Shown piece by piece: positions 31,294 to 42,804 of a stretch of DNA of 64,000 nt (position 1 is its first letter; every line of letters begins with the position of its first letter). This DNA comes from Pristionchus mayeri (lineage: Eukaryota; Nematoda; Chromadorea; Rhabditida; Neodiplogasteridae): the NCBI GenBank assembly GCA_036245805.1, contig BTRK01000003.1, forward strand, positions 10,912,001-10,976,000. Reading direction: 5' to 3'. The notes below the pieces were generated by a model. That model ran no database searches, was not told the DNA's origin, and saw only the letters and a program-made list of their open reading frames with translations. The position numbers were made by a program, and so were the translations under genes.

Positions 31294-31500
31294 CTGAGAA
31301 AAATAAAACAAAATGCCGAGAACGGGATGTGCTATTCATTTTAGATTATTTTTTTTGCGTTGTCATTCTTAATCGTACTTGTGCAGCATCTCGTCCGAAC
31401 TCCTTTTCAACGGCCTTCTATTTCAATCATGTTTATCATCATTATCATGCACATGAGCTTATTGAAAACTTCTTAAACACTGTTTGTCAGAAAAATGTTT
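31294..31500. other. intergenic, no gene seen
   Basis: Probably upstream sequence of the minus-strand gene. No supported exon. Confidence 0.3.
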
Positions 31501-32210
31501 GACCCAAGGAACTGGGTTACTGTAGTTCCTTGGGTAGTGTATAATCGATTGGGCACGGTACCAGAACTTTTTAAAAATAAAGTTAGTTTGCGATAATCGG
31601 GGTTACGGTAGTGGTATACGGTATCTGGAGGTACTGTACTATCGATTGGGTACGGTATAGAGCAAGAATCAACTCAATAGAAAATGTTTTGGAAAAAAGT
31701 CAGTTTAAGATTGACCGCAGTGGTGTGGATTACAGTAGCAATGGGTACTGTACACTGGGTTACGGTATGCGTACAGTAGGACCGATTGGGTACGGTATCT
31801 TGGCTTTTTGAAAATAAAGTCAGTTCTCAATAATCAGGGTTACGGTAGCGGTATACGGTATCTATGTGTACTGTACTATCGATTGGTTATGGAACTAGTC
31901 TTGACCTACTCATGACCTACCATCGATTTTCACCATGACCCTATACATGCCTTGTGCACCGCACCCCCTCACACTCGCTGCCATTTCTGAACAGCTATGA
32001 ATACTACCCTACAGTAACCACTATTTGAAATTGTCTCTATCCTACCACGATCGTGCGGTTCAATCCATTCGATATTTCACACATTATCGCTAATTACGAG
32101 CCCTGGGGCTATTTTCGTTCAATTTCTTTGTTGATGGCACATTTTTATCACTGAATAGCAACGTTTAAAACAATAATAAGAGGGGGTAATTTTTGGCTTT
32201 CGGAGGACCT
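31500..32210. mobile_element. fragment of the TTAA-flanked satellite-bearing element
   Basis: Contains units of GGTTACGGTAG, GTATACGGTATCT and TACTGTACTATCGATTGG. The last 330 bp are almost the same as 46965-47292 and end TTTCGGAGGACCT|TTAA (TTAA at 32211-32214). The left terminus is missing, so this is a one-ended copy. Confidence 0.8.
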
Positions 32211-32471
32211 TTAACTGAAGGTACCGGGAAATAAATGGTCGTACATCCAGTGAACAAAACACAAAACCGTCTCTATTTTATCACCTCCTTATACATTAGA
32301 GAGGAAGGCGATGTCGACCTCCTCCATCTTCGCCACGAATGGAAGCACAAACAAACGGGTCGAATCGTCCGGCGTAGAAATAATAATAATTTATCTACGC
32401 CCGAGGCGCGACGAAACAGTAAGGTACATGAGTGATCAAATAGCAAGAAAATGGGAATTGACTCTCAGTAA

Positions 32472-35283
32472 TTATTCAGTGTGAGAGAGTATGGCGATTA
32501 AGGGGTGGTTCAGTAATCGGCGCTTGAATACTCGTATGTTGGGGGCGGTTCGAATTTCTTCAGGGAGTTGGGAATACCATCTGGATGTTCTAACAGGAAA
32601 GGAATGAAATCTAGAAGTGCTATTGGTCAGTTCGATATTGATACCAAATGTTGATGTTCGATCTCGCTGGTCTCGTTGAGGTTTGTATACATAGAATGAC
32701 GAACGGGGAATAATAGTGGATCCAGTCATAATCATATGAGTCATACAAATATCACCTATGACTCTCCTCTCAGTAAGCGGGCGCAGGCCAAGAAGTTTCA
32801 AACGATCAGGGTAGGAGGGTAGAGAAAGAGGATAGGAAGGAGAGGGGAAGCAACGATAAAAGACTTGACGGGTGAAAATATGTTGAACTTTCTCTAGAGT
32901 TTCAATGTCAGATAAGTAATGAGGATTCCAAAAAGGAGAAGCAAAGTCAAGGAGGGGTTAACATACGCTACGCTTTGTACGCTTTGTAACTACGAAGAAG
33001 GATGGTGGGGCAGTTGAATGGGAGGGCTTTGAGAAGCAGGAATAACTTAGAGGTGGCTTTCTGAGCACGGTTTCTAATAGAGCAAGAATTCTTGAGGTCA
33101 GAGCGGACTTGAACACCTAGATCACGGACGTTATTCTCGAGGGGTAGCTGAATGGAATTAATATTGTAGCGAGGGGAGGATTGTTTGGAGCCTATACGAA
33201 GATGAGAGCATTTAGAAGCAGACAGAGACAATTGGTTGAGTTGGGTCCATTCAAAGACGCAATCAAGGGCAGATTGAAATTCAGAAGTAATACCAGATTT
33301 GGTCGACCTATTGTAGGAGATATACAATTTGACATCATCAGCATAACATTGGACGGATACGTTGTAAAACTTGGATAGGAGACGAGAATGATCAGCTAGA
33401 TAGATGGAGAAGAGAATAGGTCCTAGGACACTGCCTTGTGGTACTCCTGAGAGGATGGGGAAGGGGTCGCTAGTCACGGAGGGCAAACGAACGGAGAAAG
33501 TGCGATTGGATAGAAAGGAGTCGATCCATGATAGTAGATTACCATGGATACCGTAGTGAGATAATCGAGCAATTAATTTAGGGTACGGAACAACATCGAA
33601 AGCGCGAGTGAAATCAATGTACACTACATCAGTTGTAAGCTTTTTAGAGTGAGAAGTAGTCCAATCATTTTGACAAGTCAATAAATTTGTAATAACACTA
33701 GCACCAGAACGGAAACCGTGCTGGTTGGAAGGGAGGATATTGAAGCGAGAGAGGTGACTATTGAGGTGGTCTTTGATGAGACGTTCCATGGTCTTAGCAG
33801 CAGGAGAAATGATAGAGATGGGTCTATAAGAGGAGGGAAGGTTGCTATCTTTGCCCGGCTTAGGAATGGGAGTAATAAGGGAATGTTTCCAAGCTGATGG
33901 GACAGTCCCAGAAATGAGACTGAGGTTGTAAATATCAGCTAAGGGGGTAGATAGAACATATGCACACTTAGAGAAAATAATCTGAGGAATGCCATCTTGG
34001 CCTGTAGAGCAAGATGGGGACAATTTGCGTAATGCTTTGTAAACTGCATGAGGGAAAAGGGTGAATAGAGAGAGTGAAGGAGAGATGGGTAAGGAGGAGA
34101 GAGGGGGGAGAAGGCCATCATCTAAGGTGAAATGAGAAGCGAATTCAGAAGCAAGTAAATTAGACTTAGAAGAACTATCATAAACTGGTTCATTATCAGA
34201 TGAAACTAGTTCAGGTATAGATAGCTTAGGTTTTGTGAGAGAAGAAATATGGCGATACAAATCTTTAGAACGAGCTAATTTCTTACGGGTAGAGTAACGA
34301 ATCCATTTGTCAATCTCGAAAAGTATTTTTTTACTACAATGGTCAAAAAGAGTTCTAACAGCCGGGATATGAATTTTAGCGAATTGATCACGATGCTTAA
34401 TTAAGCGAGTAACGTGGCTTGGATATGAAAGAGAGGGAGGTCGAGGAGTACGGTAGGGGACAAAGAGGTCAATAGCTGAATGAATTGTAGAAGAGAAATG
34501 GTTATACACGGAATCGATATCAGGACAGTCACGAAATAAGGATAACCAGTCAATAGATAGAAGGTGGTTGGACAGAGCTGGATAATCGACACGAGAGAAG
34601 TCTCGAATTAAGGGAGGTTGAGGTGGGGATTGAGGAGACGAGAGGGAGAATGAAATACCAGAATGGTCGCATGAAGGGAAGGGAGGAATAGCGGAAATGG
34701 CCGATACTACGGTGGGATCGTTACCTAAGACCCAATCGATACACCTAACGCCGCGCGTTGGAAACATGTGAAGATGAGAGAGATTTGCAGATATAATGAA
34801 ATCACGAAATGTACGATCAGCGGGAGTAGGAATGGTACAAAGGGAATCTGAGTTAAAATCACCGGAAATAATGATGGGGTGTGGAGACGATGCATGGATG
34901 TCTGATAAGCAATTAATGAGGGAGTCGGTCTTGGAAATGGAATAGCTTGGAGGACGATAGACTAGACATAATCTAATGTATGCACTCGAGTGGAAAAGGT
35001 CGATACAGGTAATCTCGTGTTCGGTGGAGGGAAGGGATACTGTGGAGAAAGAGAGGTAATCACGAAGAATGATGCAGGTTCCGCCACCACGGGAGGATCG
35101 ATCAGAGCGAATAATGGTGTACGGTAGAGATCCGATAATGAGAGATAATGGGGTCTTGCTTGATAGCCATGTCTCAGTTAGGAATACGATATCAGGTTGG
35201 GTTGCCATGAGAAATGAGCGGAAAGCATCGAGCTTATTAACGACTGAACGGATATTGAAATAGTGGCATGATAAGGAGGCCAT
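32472..35283 (-). CDS. LINE ORF2: endonuclease plus reverse transcriptase, frameshifted near the C-terminus
   Basis: 771 codons are open from 35283 to 32968. The endonuclease shows FNIRSVVNKLDAF, ETWLS, GDFNSD (about residue 140) and SCDHSGISF. The reverse transcriptase shows TPIPKPGKDS, YRPISIIS, QHGFRSG, VPQGSVLGPILFSIYLAD and the catalytic YADDVKLY (about residue 647). The frame then ends early in KAYKA because of a local repeat of TACAAAGCG plus a missing C near 32955-32985. The remaining C-terminal part (FASPFWNPHYL, RLKLLGLRPLTERRVIGD, WYSQLPEEIRTAPN) is intact in the next frames down to 32472. So the element is young but probably unable to move by itself. Confidence 0.92.
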
Positions 35284-35300
35284 CGCTGGCTCGGGCTGAG

Positions 35301-36113
35301 CTAGTTTAAAGGAGGGGCGACTGAGTTGGGAGTAGTAGTGATGGGTGTAGTGGGAGCAGAATCGAGGAGGGAAGGCATTTTGGGGAAGAGGGACTGAGTG
35401 GTGGCGGAGGGAACGAGAGTGGGATGGGCGGAAGTGCGAGACTTATCGTAGTTCTGGGAGCGAGGGTGGCGGAGAGACTTCTTCATTGCTTCAAGTTGTG
35501 ACTTCTCGATGAGTGAGCCCCCGTAGATCATCATGTCCTTTCCGTCTGCTATCATCGACCGTTTCTTCACTCGCAATTGGTAGGCGGCTTCACGCTCAGC
35601 CTTGGTCATAGAGGGGCGAACATACACATTGGGGAAGTTGGCAGTAACGGTGCGGGAATGGGACAGGAAGGAGATCTGGGCGGAGCGGGAATGGAACATT
35701 ACTTTGAGAAGGCGGGGGCGGTTATCCCTTCTCTCACCCATTCGGAAAACAGCAGCCGGTCTATGCTCCAGCTCAGCGAGGTCTAGCATGTCGATGACTC
35801 TGGCAGTGTCATCCGACAATCTCTCACTGGCCTTCGTCGCAGTAGACTCAGGGAGCCCTTGAACCACCACCGAGCAAATCCTCTTGTCCCTCTCAATGGC
35901 ATCATCGATCGAGGTGGTCGATCTAGCCATTAGCTCTTTCATCTGCTGGGCACAAGTACCGAGCAGCAGAGCGAGGGAACTTCCCTTCTCATCATGAGAG
36001 AGGGAATCGAGGTATCTGCCAATACCTCGAAAGAGTTCACCCGGATCGGGAACAGAGACCGGCAGCATTTCGTCCAGGGCAGAGGAAGGGGAGGGGAACT
36101 TACGCTTAGTCAT
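35301..36113 (-). CDS. LINE ORF1 protein
   Basis: A 270-residue uninterrupted frame starting MTKRKFPSPSSALDEML. The middle (RICSVVVQGLPES to RLLKVMFHSRS and VYVRPSMTKAEREAAYQL) has the pattern of the RNA-binding ORF1 proteins of nematode and insect LINEs, a nucleic-acid chaperone packaged with LINE RNA. The C-terminus is Ser/Pro/Thr-rich. Its stop is 17 bp before the ORF2 start, so the two are probably read from one bicistronic RNA. No stop or frameshift. Confidence 0.85.
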   Translation of the reverse strand: MTKRKFPSPSSALDEMLPVSVPDPGELFRGIGRYLDSLSHDEKGSSLALLLGTCAQQMKELMARSTTSIDDAIERDKRICSVVVQGLPESTATKASERLSDDTARVIDMLDLAELEHRPAAVFRMGERRDNRPRLLKVMFHSRSAQISFLSHSRTVTANFPNVYVRPSMTKAEREAAYQLRVKKRSMIADGKDMMIYGGSLIEKSQLEAMKKSLRHPRSQNYDKSRTSAHPTLVPSATTQSLFPKMPSLLDSAPTTPITTTPNSVAPPLN

Positions 36114-36290
36114 TAATTAATAAGAGGGAGTGAAAATATACAATAGAATTAGAAGAAAAACGAAACAAGTGCTAAATAGTCACGTAGTATCGATTGGGTC
36201 GCACGAGAGAGAGGAAGAGGTCACCCTATCGCGGCGAGGGAAGAGAGGAGAGTGAGGGAAGAGAGGAGAGTGAAAAAAAAAGAAATCGAT

Positions 36291-36786
36291 CTATTGTCTA
36301 TAATAAATACGATCAATCGCGGAACAAAAACTAGCCTTGTACAAAAAAAATGCACCCTCACTTTACATTATTTTGTGCTCTGACCAAATTGTCGATGTTT
36401 CCCACGCATCAAAAAGTCATCAATGCATTTTATTCAATAATGGAGTAAGTTCAAATAAATAATTTATATTTTTATATTTCGAGCTGTTCAGCGTCATGCT
36501 GGTATTTTACCGATGCAAAGGAATATAAAGAGACAGTGGTGCGCTAATGCGGCGGGTGACGAGCAGTAACTCTGATTGGTCGGAAAATGTCCTTTAAATC
36601 ACGCGTTCTCTCACATTCTAGTAATTTTAAAGATCTATTCGATGCTCGCTCTAGTTAATCGATAATAATGCGAGAATCACAACGGGTCCCGCGTTTCATG
36701 CACCTTTTCTAAATAATAATGCGCGCAATTCATGTTTCATTATTCCTTTATGTGCACGGCACGTTTCCCTCACCAATCTCTTTTAG
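36291..36786. other. upstream region of the triplicated-exon gene
   Basis: No clear coding exon; any 5' exons of the following gene were not recognised. Contains CTTTAAAT and two AATAATAATGCG motifs. Confidence 0.3.
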
Positions 36787-37760
36787 AAAAAATGGAAAAA
36801 AATACAACGTAACACGATTCACGGACTCGACCCTCCTCCCATCTGGCACAGATACGGCCGCTGCGGTCGACTCGATGACTTGCATCGAGGGAGACAAGAG
36901 GTATTAGTTGATCACATCCAGCCACGATCAGATACTTTCGTTATTAGAACATGTATTAACGCATTCAGATCATTAATTGCCTTGACTATTTACAGTTTGA
37001 TTTCGTGTTTCACTGGTTATTCATCCCATATCAAATTCAGGAGCTCTATTGTCAGATCCGCCTGAACGGGATACAATTATAAATAATTACAAACATCACT
37101 CCCACCAAGTCCTAAGCCATTCATTGGAGTCAATAAATTAAATATTATCTCACTCTCACTCGTTGCTGGCGCACTTCTTCATCTTCGACGGATCACTCGG
37201 AGATGAGAAGAGAAAGGAGAAGGAAGAGAAGAGACTGAAAATGGAGATGATAGAGAGTCGTGAAGAATATCGACCAATGATCATCTCCAATTACCCGCAA
37301 TGCAAAAGAAAATGGTGATTTGTCATATTAGCATACTCACAATGTCATCCAAGTTGAATACGGATAAACTGTAATTGCTCCCTTTAATTTTACATTTCTC
37401 TACTTTTCAGATCATTAATTTCCTTGACTATTTACAGTTTGATTTCGTGTTTCACTGGTTATTCATCCCATATCAAATCCAGGAGCTCTAATGTCAAATC
37501 CGCCTGAACGGGATACAATTATAAATAATTACAAACATCACTCCCACCAAGTCCTAAGCCATCCATTGGAGTCAATAAATTAAATATTATCTCACTCTCA
37601 CTCGTTGCAGGCGCACTTCTTCATCTTCGACGGATCACTCGGAGATGAGAAGAGAAAGGAGAAGGAAGAGAAGAGACTGAAAATGGAGATGATAGAGAGT
37701 CGTGAAGAATATCGACCAATGATCATCTCCAATTACCCGCAATGCAAAAGAAAATGGTGA
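36787..37760 (+). CDS. unrecognised gene with tandemly copied last exon
   Basis: Exon 36787-36900 follows CTCTTTTAG and reads IHGLDPPPIWHRYGRC then GRLDDLHRGRQE, ending in phase 0 before GTATTA. The matching last exon, 37611-37760, follows GTTGCAG in phase 0: AHFFIFDGSLGDEKRK, a Glu/Lys-rich helix, REEYRPMIISNYPQCK, TGA. Two more copies of this exon exist (37169-37318 and 38052-38201) but there the acceptor is GTTGCTG. The RYGR...DD pattern recalls small mitochondrial CX9C-type assembly proteins, though the expected Cys residues are not evident, so this is only a hint. Earlier exons are missing. Confidence 0.6.
37169..37318 (+). pseudogene. terminal-exon copy 1, acceptor AG lost
   Basis: Same 49-codon frame as the middle copy, ending CKRKW and TGA, but preceded by GTTGCTG, so the normal splice site is absent. 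Confidence 0.7.
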
Positions 37761-38051
37761 TTTGTCATATTAGCATACTCACAATGTCATCCAAGTTGAA
37801 TACGGATAAACTTTAAGTGCTCCTTTAATTTTACATTTCTCTACTTTTCAGATCATTAATTTCCTTGACTATTTACAGTTTGATTTCGTGTTTCACTGGT
37901 TATTCATCCCATATCAAATCCAGGAGCTCTAATGTCAAATCCGCCAGAACGGGATACAATTATAAATAATTACAAACATCACTCCCACCAAGTCCTAAGC
38001 CATTCATTGGAGTCAATAAATTAAATATTATCTCACTCTCACTCGTTGCTG

Positions 38052-38201
38052 GCGCACTTCTTCATCTTCGACGGATCACTCGGAGATGAGAAGAGAAAGG
38101 AGAAAGAAAAGAAGAGACTGAAAATGGAGATGATAGAGAGTCGTGAAGAATATCGACCAATGATCATCTCCAATTACCCGCAATGCAAAAGAAAATGGTG
38201 A
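38052..38201 (+). pseudogene. terminal-exon copy 3, acceptor AG lost
   Basis: Frame intact with one E to K change in the charged helix (GAAAGAAAAGAAG); again GTTGCTG instead of GTTGCAG. Confidence 0.7.
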
Positions 38202-38555
38202 TTTGTCATATTAGCATACTCACAATGTCATCCAAGTTGAATACGGATAAACTTTAATTGCTCCCTTTAATTTTACATTTCTCTACTTCACTTTGTTCGC
38301 CACCAATTGGCAATCAGGAGTGCGTAAGTTCTGACCGGCCAAGTCAATGTCACAACTTCGAGTACAAATTTCGCCAATTTGGCTCGGGACTCCGGCTTTT
38401 CGTGGAATATCACTGTACGTCATAGAGGTACAGCAAGTATGCACAACCTATCGACTTTGGTTTGAAAGAAGGTAGTTATCAGGAAAAAAGTGAAAATTTT
38501 GGTCAAAAATTGATTTTAGAATAAAGCAAAAATCTATTCAAATAGTAACTATCAG

Positions 38556-38760
38556 GTTGGTGCAAAAGTTTCGCAACAAGGCATTTTGGATATTTTCTTG
38601 TGAATGCTTCTCATGTATCAAATAGCACTTGGGCATTATTTGAGGTACTGTTAGGTCATTACAATTAATAGTTTGGACCCGATCGATCCAAAGACATTCA
38701 GTAGAAAAACAATGATAAACGAAAATTGGTAAACTTTCCATGATTTTGGGTTTTCAACAC
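38556..38760. mobile_element. mariner end fragment
   Basis: Starts CAGGTTGGTGCAAAAGTTTC, a classic mariner terminus. The following 200 bp resemble a decayed C-terminal transposase region on the minus strand. No second terminus was found. Confidence 0.6.
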
Positions 38761-38999
38761 TACACACCGCTAAAACTAAACGAATCCCATACAGCTCCCA
38801 CCCTTTAGAGAAACTAATCAGTAAGGGTGGATGCTTCCATTGAACACGTTAAATGGGAGTTTCGTGCTTCCACGGATAACTACTGAGACGAAAAAGGCCG
38901 ATTACGTCGTTAAAGGTCCTCCGAAACCATCGATTTTTTTCAAACTCGCGGCTTGTGATTGAACCGCAAGCCCTAGCGCGCAATTTCAAAAATTTTACA

Positions 39000-39790
39000 G
39001 TATCATACAGTAGATCGAGCACAATCGGGGTGCTGGACAAGGGATGTATTTTAGGTTGATGGTCGATAATTGTGTCATAGTAGATCAAGACTAAGTACAG
39101 TACCCAATCGATCGTACAGTACCCAGGATACCGTATGACGCTACCGTAAACCAGATTATTGCGAACTAACTTTATTTTCAGAAAGTCAAGGTACCGTACC
39201 CAATCGATCCTACTGTCCCCATACCGTAACCCAGTGTACAGTACCCTTGCTACCGTAATCCACACCACTGCGGTCAATCGTAAACTGACTTTTTTTTCAA
39301 AACGTTTTCCATTGAGTTGATTCTTGCTCTATACCGTACACAATCGATCGTACAGTAACTCCAGATACCGTATACCGCTACCGTAACCTACCGTAATCCC
39401 GATAATCGATGATTAACTTTATTCACAGAAAGTCGAGATACCGTACCCAATCGATAGTACAGGACCACAGATAGCGTATATCGCTACCGTAACCTACCGT
39501 AGCTTACCGTAACCCCGATAATCGAGAATTAACTTTATTTTTAGAAAATCAAGATACAGTACCCAATCGATAGTACAGTACCCGCAGATACCGTATACCG
39601 CTACCGTAACCTACCGTAGTCTACCGTAACCCCGATAATCGACGATTAACTTTATTCACAGAAAGTCGAGATACTGTACGCAATCGATAGTACAGTACCC
39701 CCAGATACCATATACCGTTACCGTAACCTACCGTAACCTACCGTAACCTATCGTAACCCCGAATATAGCGAACTGGCTTTTGTCTCATTT
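39000..39790. repeat. ACGGTA/TACCGT satellite, left arm
   Basis: Units of about 120 bp containing CCAATCGATAGTACAGTACC, ATACCGTATACCGCTACCG and repeated TAACCTACCG. Inverted relative to 46200-46950. Confidence 0.85.
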
Positions 39791-40755
39791 TTTTACAAAT
39801 TTTTTTCTATTGAGTTGGCTGTTGGACTATAACATACTCTCTTGGTCAATGTCGTCTTTTTAAAGTGTCTCGAAATATGGTAATTATGTCACCGTATCCC
39901 GCGGTTATCATGCACCTTTTTCCAACTATATTCCTTTCTTTCTTTCTTTCGATTTTCGTAGAATCATACTTACGATATCGTTTAATTATACCGTACTCAA
40001 ATGCATTATACACGCTACTGTACAGTCCTGTTGGTTTCCCATGTGAACACGTTGCGCTCCGAGTAACCCCCAGTAACCCCCACTGACCCCACGGTTCTAG
40101 CACGTTCATTTTTGAGAGAATCGTTCTTAAATTGGTTTTGTTGTGTTCTGCATGCAATTCTGCATCGAATCATATTCAATTTGTACTATTAAAAGTTGAA
40201 ATATTTCGGGAAATTAATTTTGAAGTTGTCGAAAAGAAAAAAATCACTTCCCGGTTCACAATACGGTACTCAAGAAAAATCAGTTCGCGGTTCGCGTTTT
40301 GGCAACTTGCCAGCTGGCTACGTGGATTAACTTCGATTTTTGCTTTCAATGCGTATCTTCGCTGTTTTATTAATTATTGTCTACTTATTACCGTCTCAGA
40401 ACATTGGCGACTCGTACTGCAAGCTGATCCAAGGCGGACATCGACTGGAGTAATCTGTCAGATGAGTGATTTCCCCATATTTATATTTCCTTTGAACGGT
40501 TCAGTAAAGGCTTGTGCTGAAGGTTGTAGGTGACCGATGCCTTCTTTATCGGTCGAGGAACAATGGAACAGGAATACAACACGGTTCTTCTTCAACTGGA
40601 CAACAATGAGATGAGTAATTTTGTACAATTAATTTACACAATAAATTATTATAGTTAATTGTTATACTTCCATTTATCAATAATGGGGCCTCCTTTAACT
40701 TTATGAACTAATGTCATATTCTTTTTTTTGTACAATTAATTTACACAATGATTGC

Positions 40756-42182
40756 CTAGTTATCATCTGTCTCTTGAGAGTTTCTAGCTGCCATTCGATT
40801 ATCTCTTCTAGTCAGGTTGTAATTGTATCTGAATTATATACGGAGCTTGCTAAACCGTGGAAATACAAACCTACGAACACAATTCTTCCAAACACTAGGA
40901 GTCTTATTAGGATTGGGCTCCTTAAACTTTCTAACGGCCTGAAAAAAATATAGCTCACAGCAGAATGATATGTGCGTTGAAACCTCATAGACGAAGTCCA
41001 TTCTGGTTTGTTCTCTCTCCTCAATTTTCATTCCACTTTCATTGGGAAGTTGAACTTTGTCAAAAAGAATTCTCGAAAAATGAAGTTCACTCTTGTGTAA
41101 GCGTGAGAGACGTGAAAGCTCTTCGTCCGAAACAAATTTTGGTCCCGTATCTGAATATTGAAAACATAATGCAGCTTGTGAAGAATGTAATTTACATTCG
41201 TCCGTAGGCTTAGTCATCATTGTTTTAGCGATTTGTTCTAGCAGTGAGTCCTGCCTGTCCATTCTCTTCATCAGTTCAACGAACTAAATGAGTGTTGAAT
41301 GCACATTTCTTCTCAGATTCATACCGGAGATGATGAGAAGGGAAGGGACTGAGAAGAAGGAAGAGAAGGAGAAGAAGGAGGAGAAACCGACGGAGTATGG
41401 GGGGAATAGGACGGAGAGCCAAGGCTGCTCGAGTATCGGAGAGGAGAAGGAGGCGCACTTCTCTGGCCACTTCCCACTCTTGTGAGATTGGGAATGTGAC
41501 CACATCTGGTACGTAATAAAGATATCATTCAAACTGCTATTTGTTGTACGCATGCACACGTATATCACCTTGGATCTGTAGCCTTAGCTTTCTTAACGAC
41601 CTTCTTCTTCGATGGAGAAGGTGGTTCGACTGAAAGAATATGCCAATCTCCCACTTGTTTATTCACTGATTACCAGTATGATCTTTCACTATACCTTTTA
41701 CTCTTGCAGTTCTTTTATGTACAGGCAATTCGAATATATCCATCCCAACTGACATTGCTCTGTAGTCTCTATTGATGCCTGACATATTTTCCTAATATTT
41801 TTTCCAGATAGCGATTACTCACTACTAGCACGCTTCTCTCTCGCAGTATCATCCTTGAACTCGAGTTTTGACACTTCTGTAGATTATTCTCATTTATATA
41901 AAACCAGAAGAAGTAACAACCTTTTCCGAGAGATTTGAGGTGAAGGAGACAGGCCTTTTGCGTTCCCGAAGTAACAACCTTTCTACTGAACAGAGTTCCC
42001 AAATGATGTTCATATGTGATGTTTCCTCCTGGCGTCACACGTCCGTCTCTCAGTGTGTGCCCAGCGATTACTTCGTATTTCTCCTCATCGATATGTTTCA
42101 CGAGAATAAAATCTCTCATGACTGAAACGCGAATCTTAATTATTATAGAACACGAACCTTTCAGTGAGACAACATCATCCAT
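40756..42182 (-). CDS. passenger gene in the Tc1-like transposon; basic Ser/Pro-rich protein with a possible BEN-like C-terminus
   Basis: Eight exons, all phases agreeing: 42182-42158 (ATG), 42121-41921, 41876-41823, 41629-41569, 41505-41325, 41283-41056, 40938-40871, 40828-40756 (TAG); 296 residues. The N-terminus reads DFILVKHIDEEKYEVIAG, a small beta-rich module. A lysine-rich, nuclear-signal-like stretch SPSKKKVVKKAKA follows, then a long Ser/Pro-rich linker, a helix LMKRMDRQDSLLEQIAKTM, then KFVSDEELSRLSRLHKSELH and FSRILFDKAVRKF ending at WKNCVRR and an Arg/Asn-rich tail. The SDEEL...FSRILFDK...WKNCV pattern and the linker layout resemble BEN-domain DNA-binding proteins; this is tentative. 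It lies wholly inside the transposon, head-to-head with the transposase gene, and has no stop or broken splice site. Confidence 0.78.
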
Positions 42183-42189
42183 TCGAATA

Positions 42190-42600
42190 AGAACAAAGAA
42201 ACATTGTGAGCGTTCGCTGCTTACTTGCTTGATTTTTACGACCTATTTACTTGTTTTCTTAGCCGAGCTTCTTTTCCGCCACTCGTTTCCCACTCTCAAG
42301 ATAAATGTATGAAGAGCATTTATCCCTTTGTGATCACAATGTTCGTCTGTATGTATCGTGTTGTTTGAATGGGCGTAATACTCGAATGCATAGTAATATT
42401 TATTATCAGAGGCTATGGATGTTCCCTCATGCCGGGACTGCGTGACGAATGCAGTCCGATCGCAGCGCGCGATCTCCCTCAGTGCGAGACGCGCACACTC
42501 GAATCTGAATAAGGAGGGCATTAACATCTCTTACGGATCAGTATTGACACATTACAAACGAGAGGAGAGGGAGGAAACAGGAGAGGGGAAGGAATATTGG
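42190..42600. promoter_or_regulatory. divergent control region between passenger gene and transposase
   Basis: The two genes point away from this stretch, so both promoters should be here. It includes CGATCGCAGCGCGCGATC-like GC-rich palindromic sequence near 42459-42476. No TATA box could be assigned. Confidence 0.4.
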
Positions 42601-42804
42601 TTAGCATTTTCTACTCAGGAATTTTCTATCGATTGAAATTGAACTGCCTTTTGCTCAGTTCCTATATTCTTGGAAATCGCACTGAGGAGGTTGCGGAGTT
42701 AGTGAAGCAGTTATGTGAAGAAGAGAGGGATTCAGATGAAGAGCTCGAGACAGAGCAGGATGAAAGTTGGAACTTGGTTTCAAGAATGAAAACACTCACT
42801 TTAG

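Larger units (their letters stand above)
32372..36290 (-). mobile_element. two-ORF LINE (non-LTR retrotransposon)
   Basis: Minus strand: a purine-rich 5' region (36114-36290), ORF1 (36113-35301), ORF2 (35283 down to 32472) and a 3' tail ending in ATTATTATTATT near 32376-32395. Lack of LTRs, the endonuclease-RT order and the short terminal repeat tail define a LINE. It is likely CR1-like, judged from an apurinic-type endonuclease upstream of RT. A fragment of its 5' region recurs at about 48245-48400. Confidence 0.9.
36960..38290. repeat. 442-bp tandem triplication carrying an exon
   Basis: Three head-to-tail copies start at about 36968, 37410 and 37852, each including intron sequence (TTGACTATTTACAGTTTGAT), the 150-bp exon and 3' flank to CTACTTTTCAG. 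Copies differ at only a few positions, so the duplication is recent. Confidence 0.93.

Noticed and set aside
38914..39800. Regularly spaced repeats considered as a CRISPR-like array
   Set aside because: Units vary in length, no unique spacers, and the genome is eukaryotic; it is satellite DNA in an element arm.
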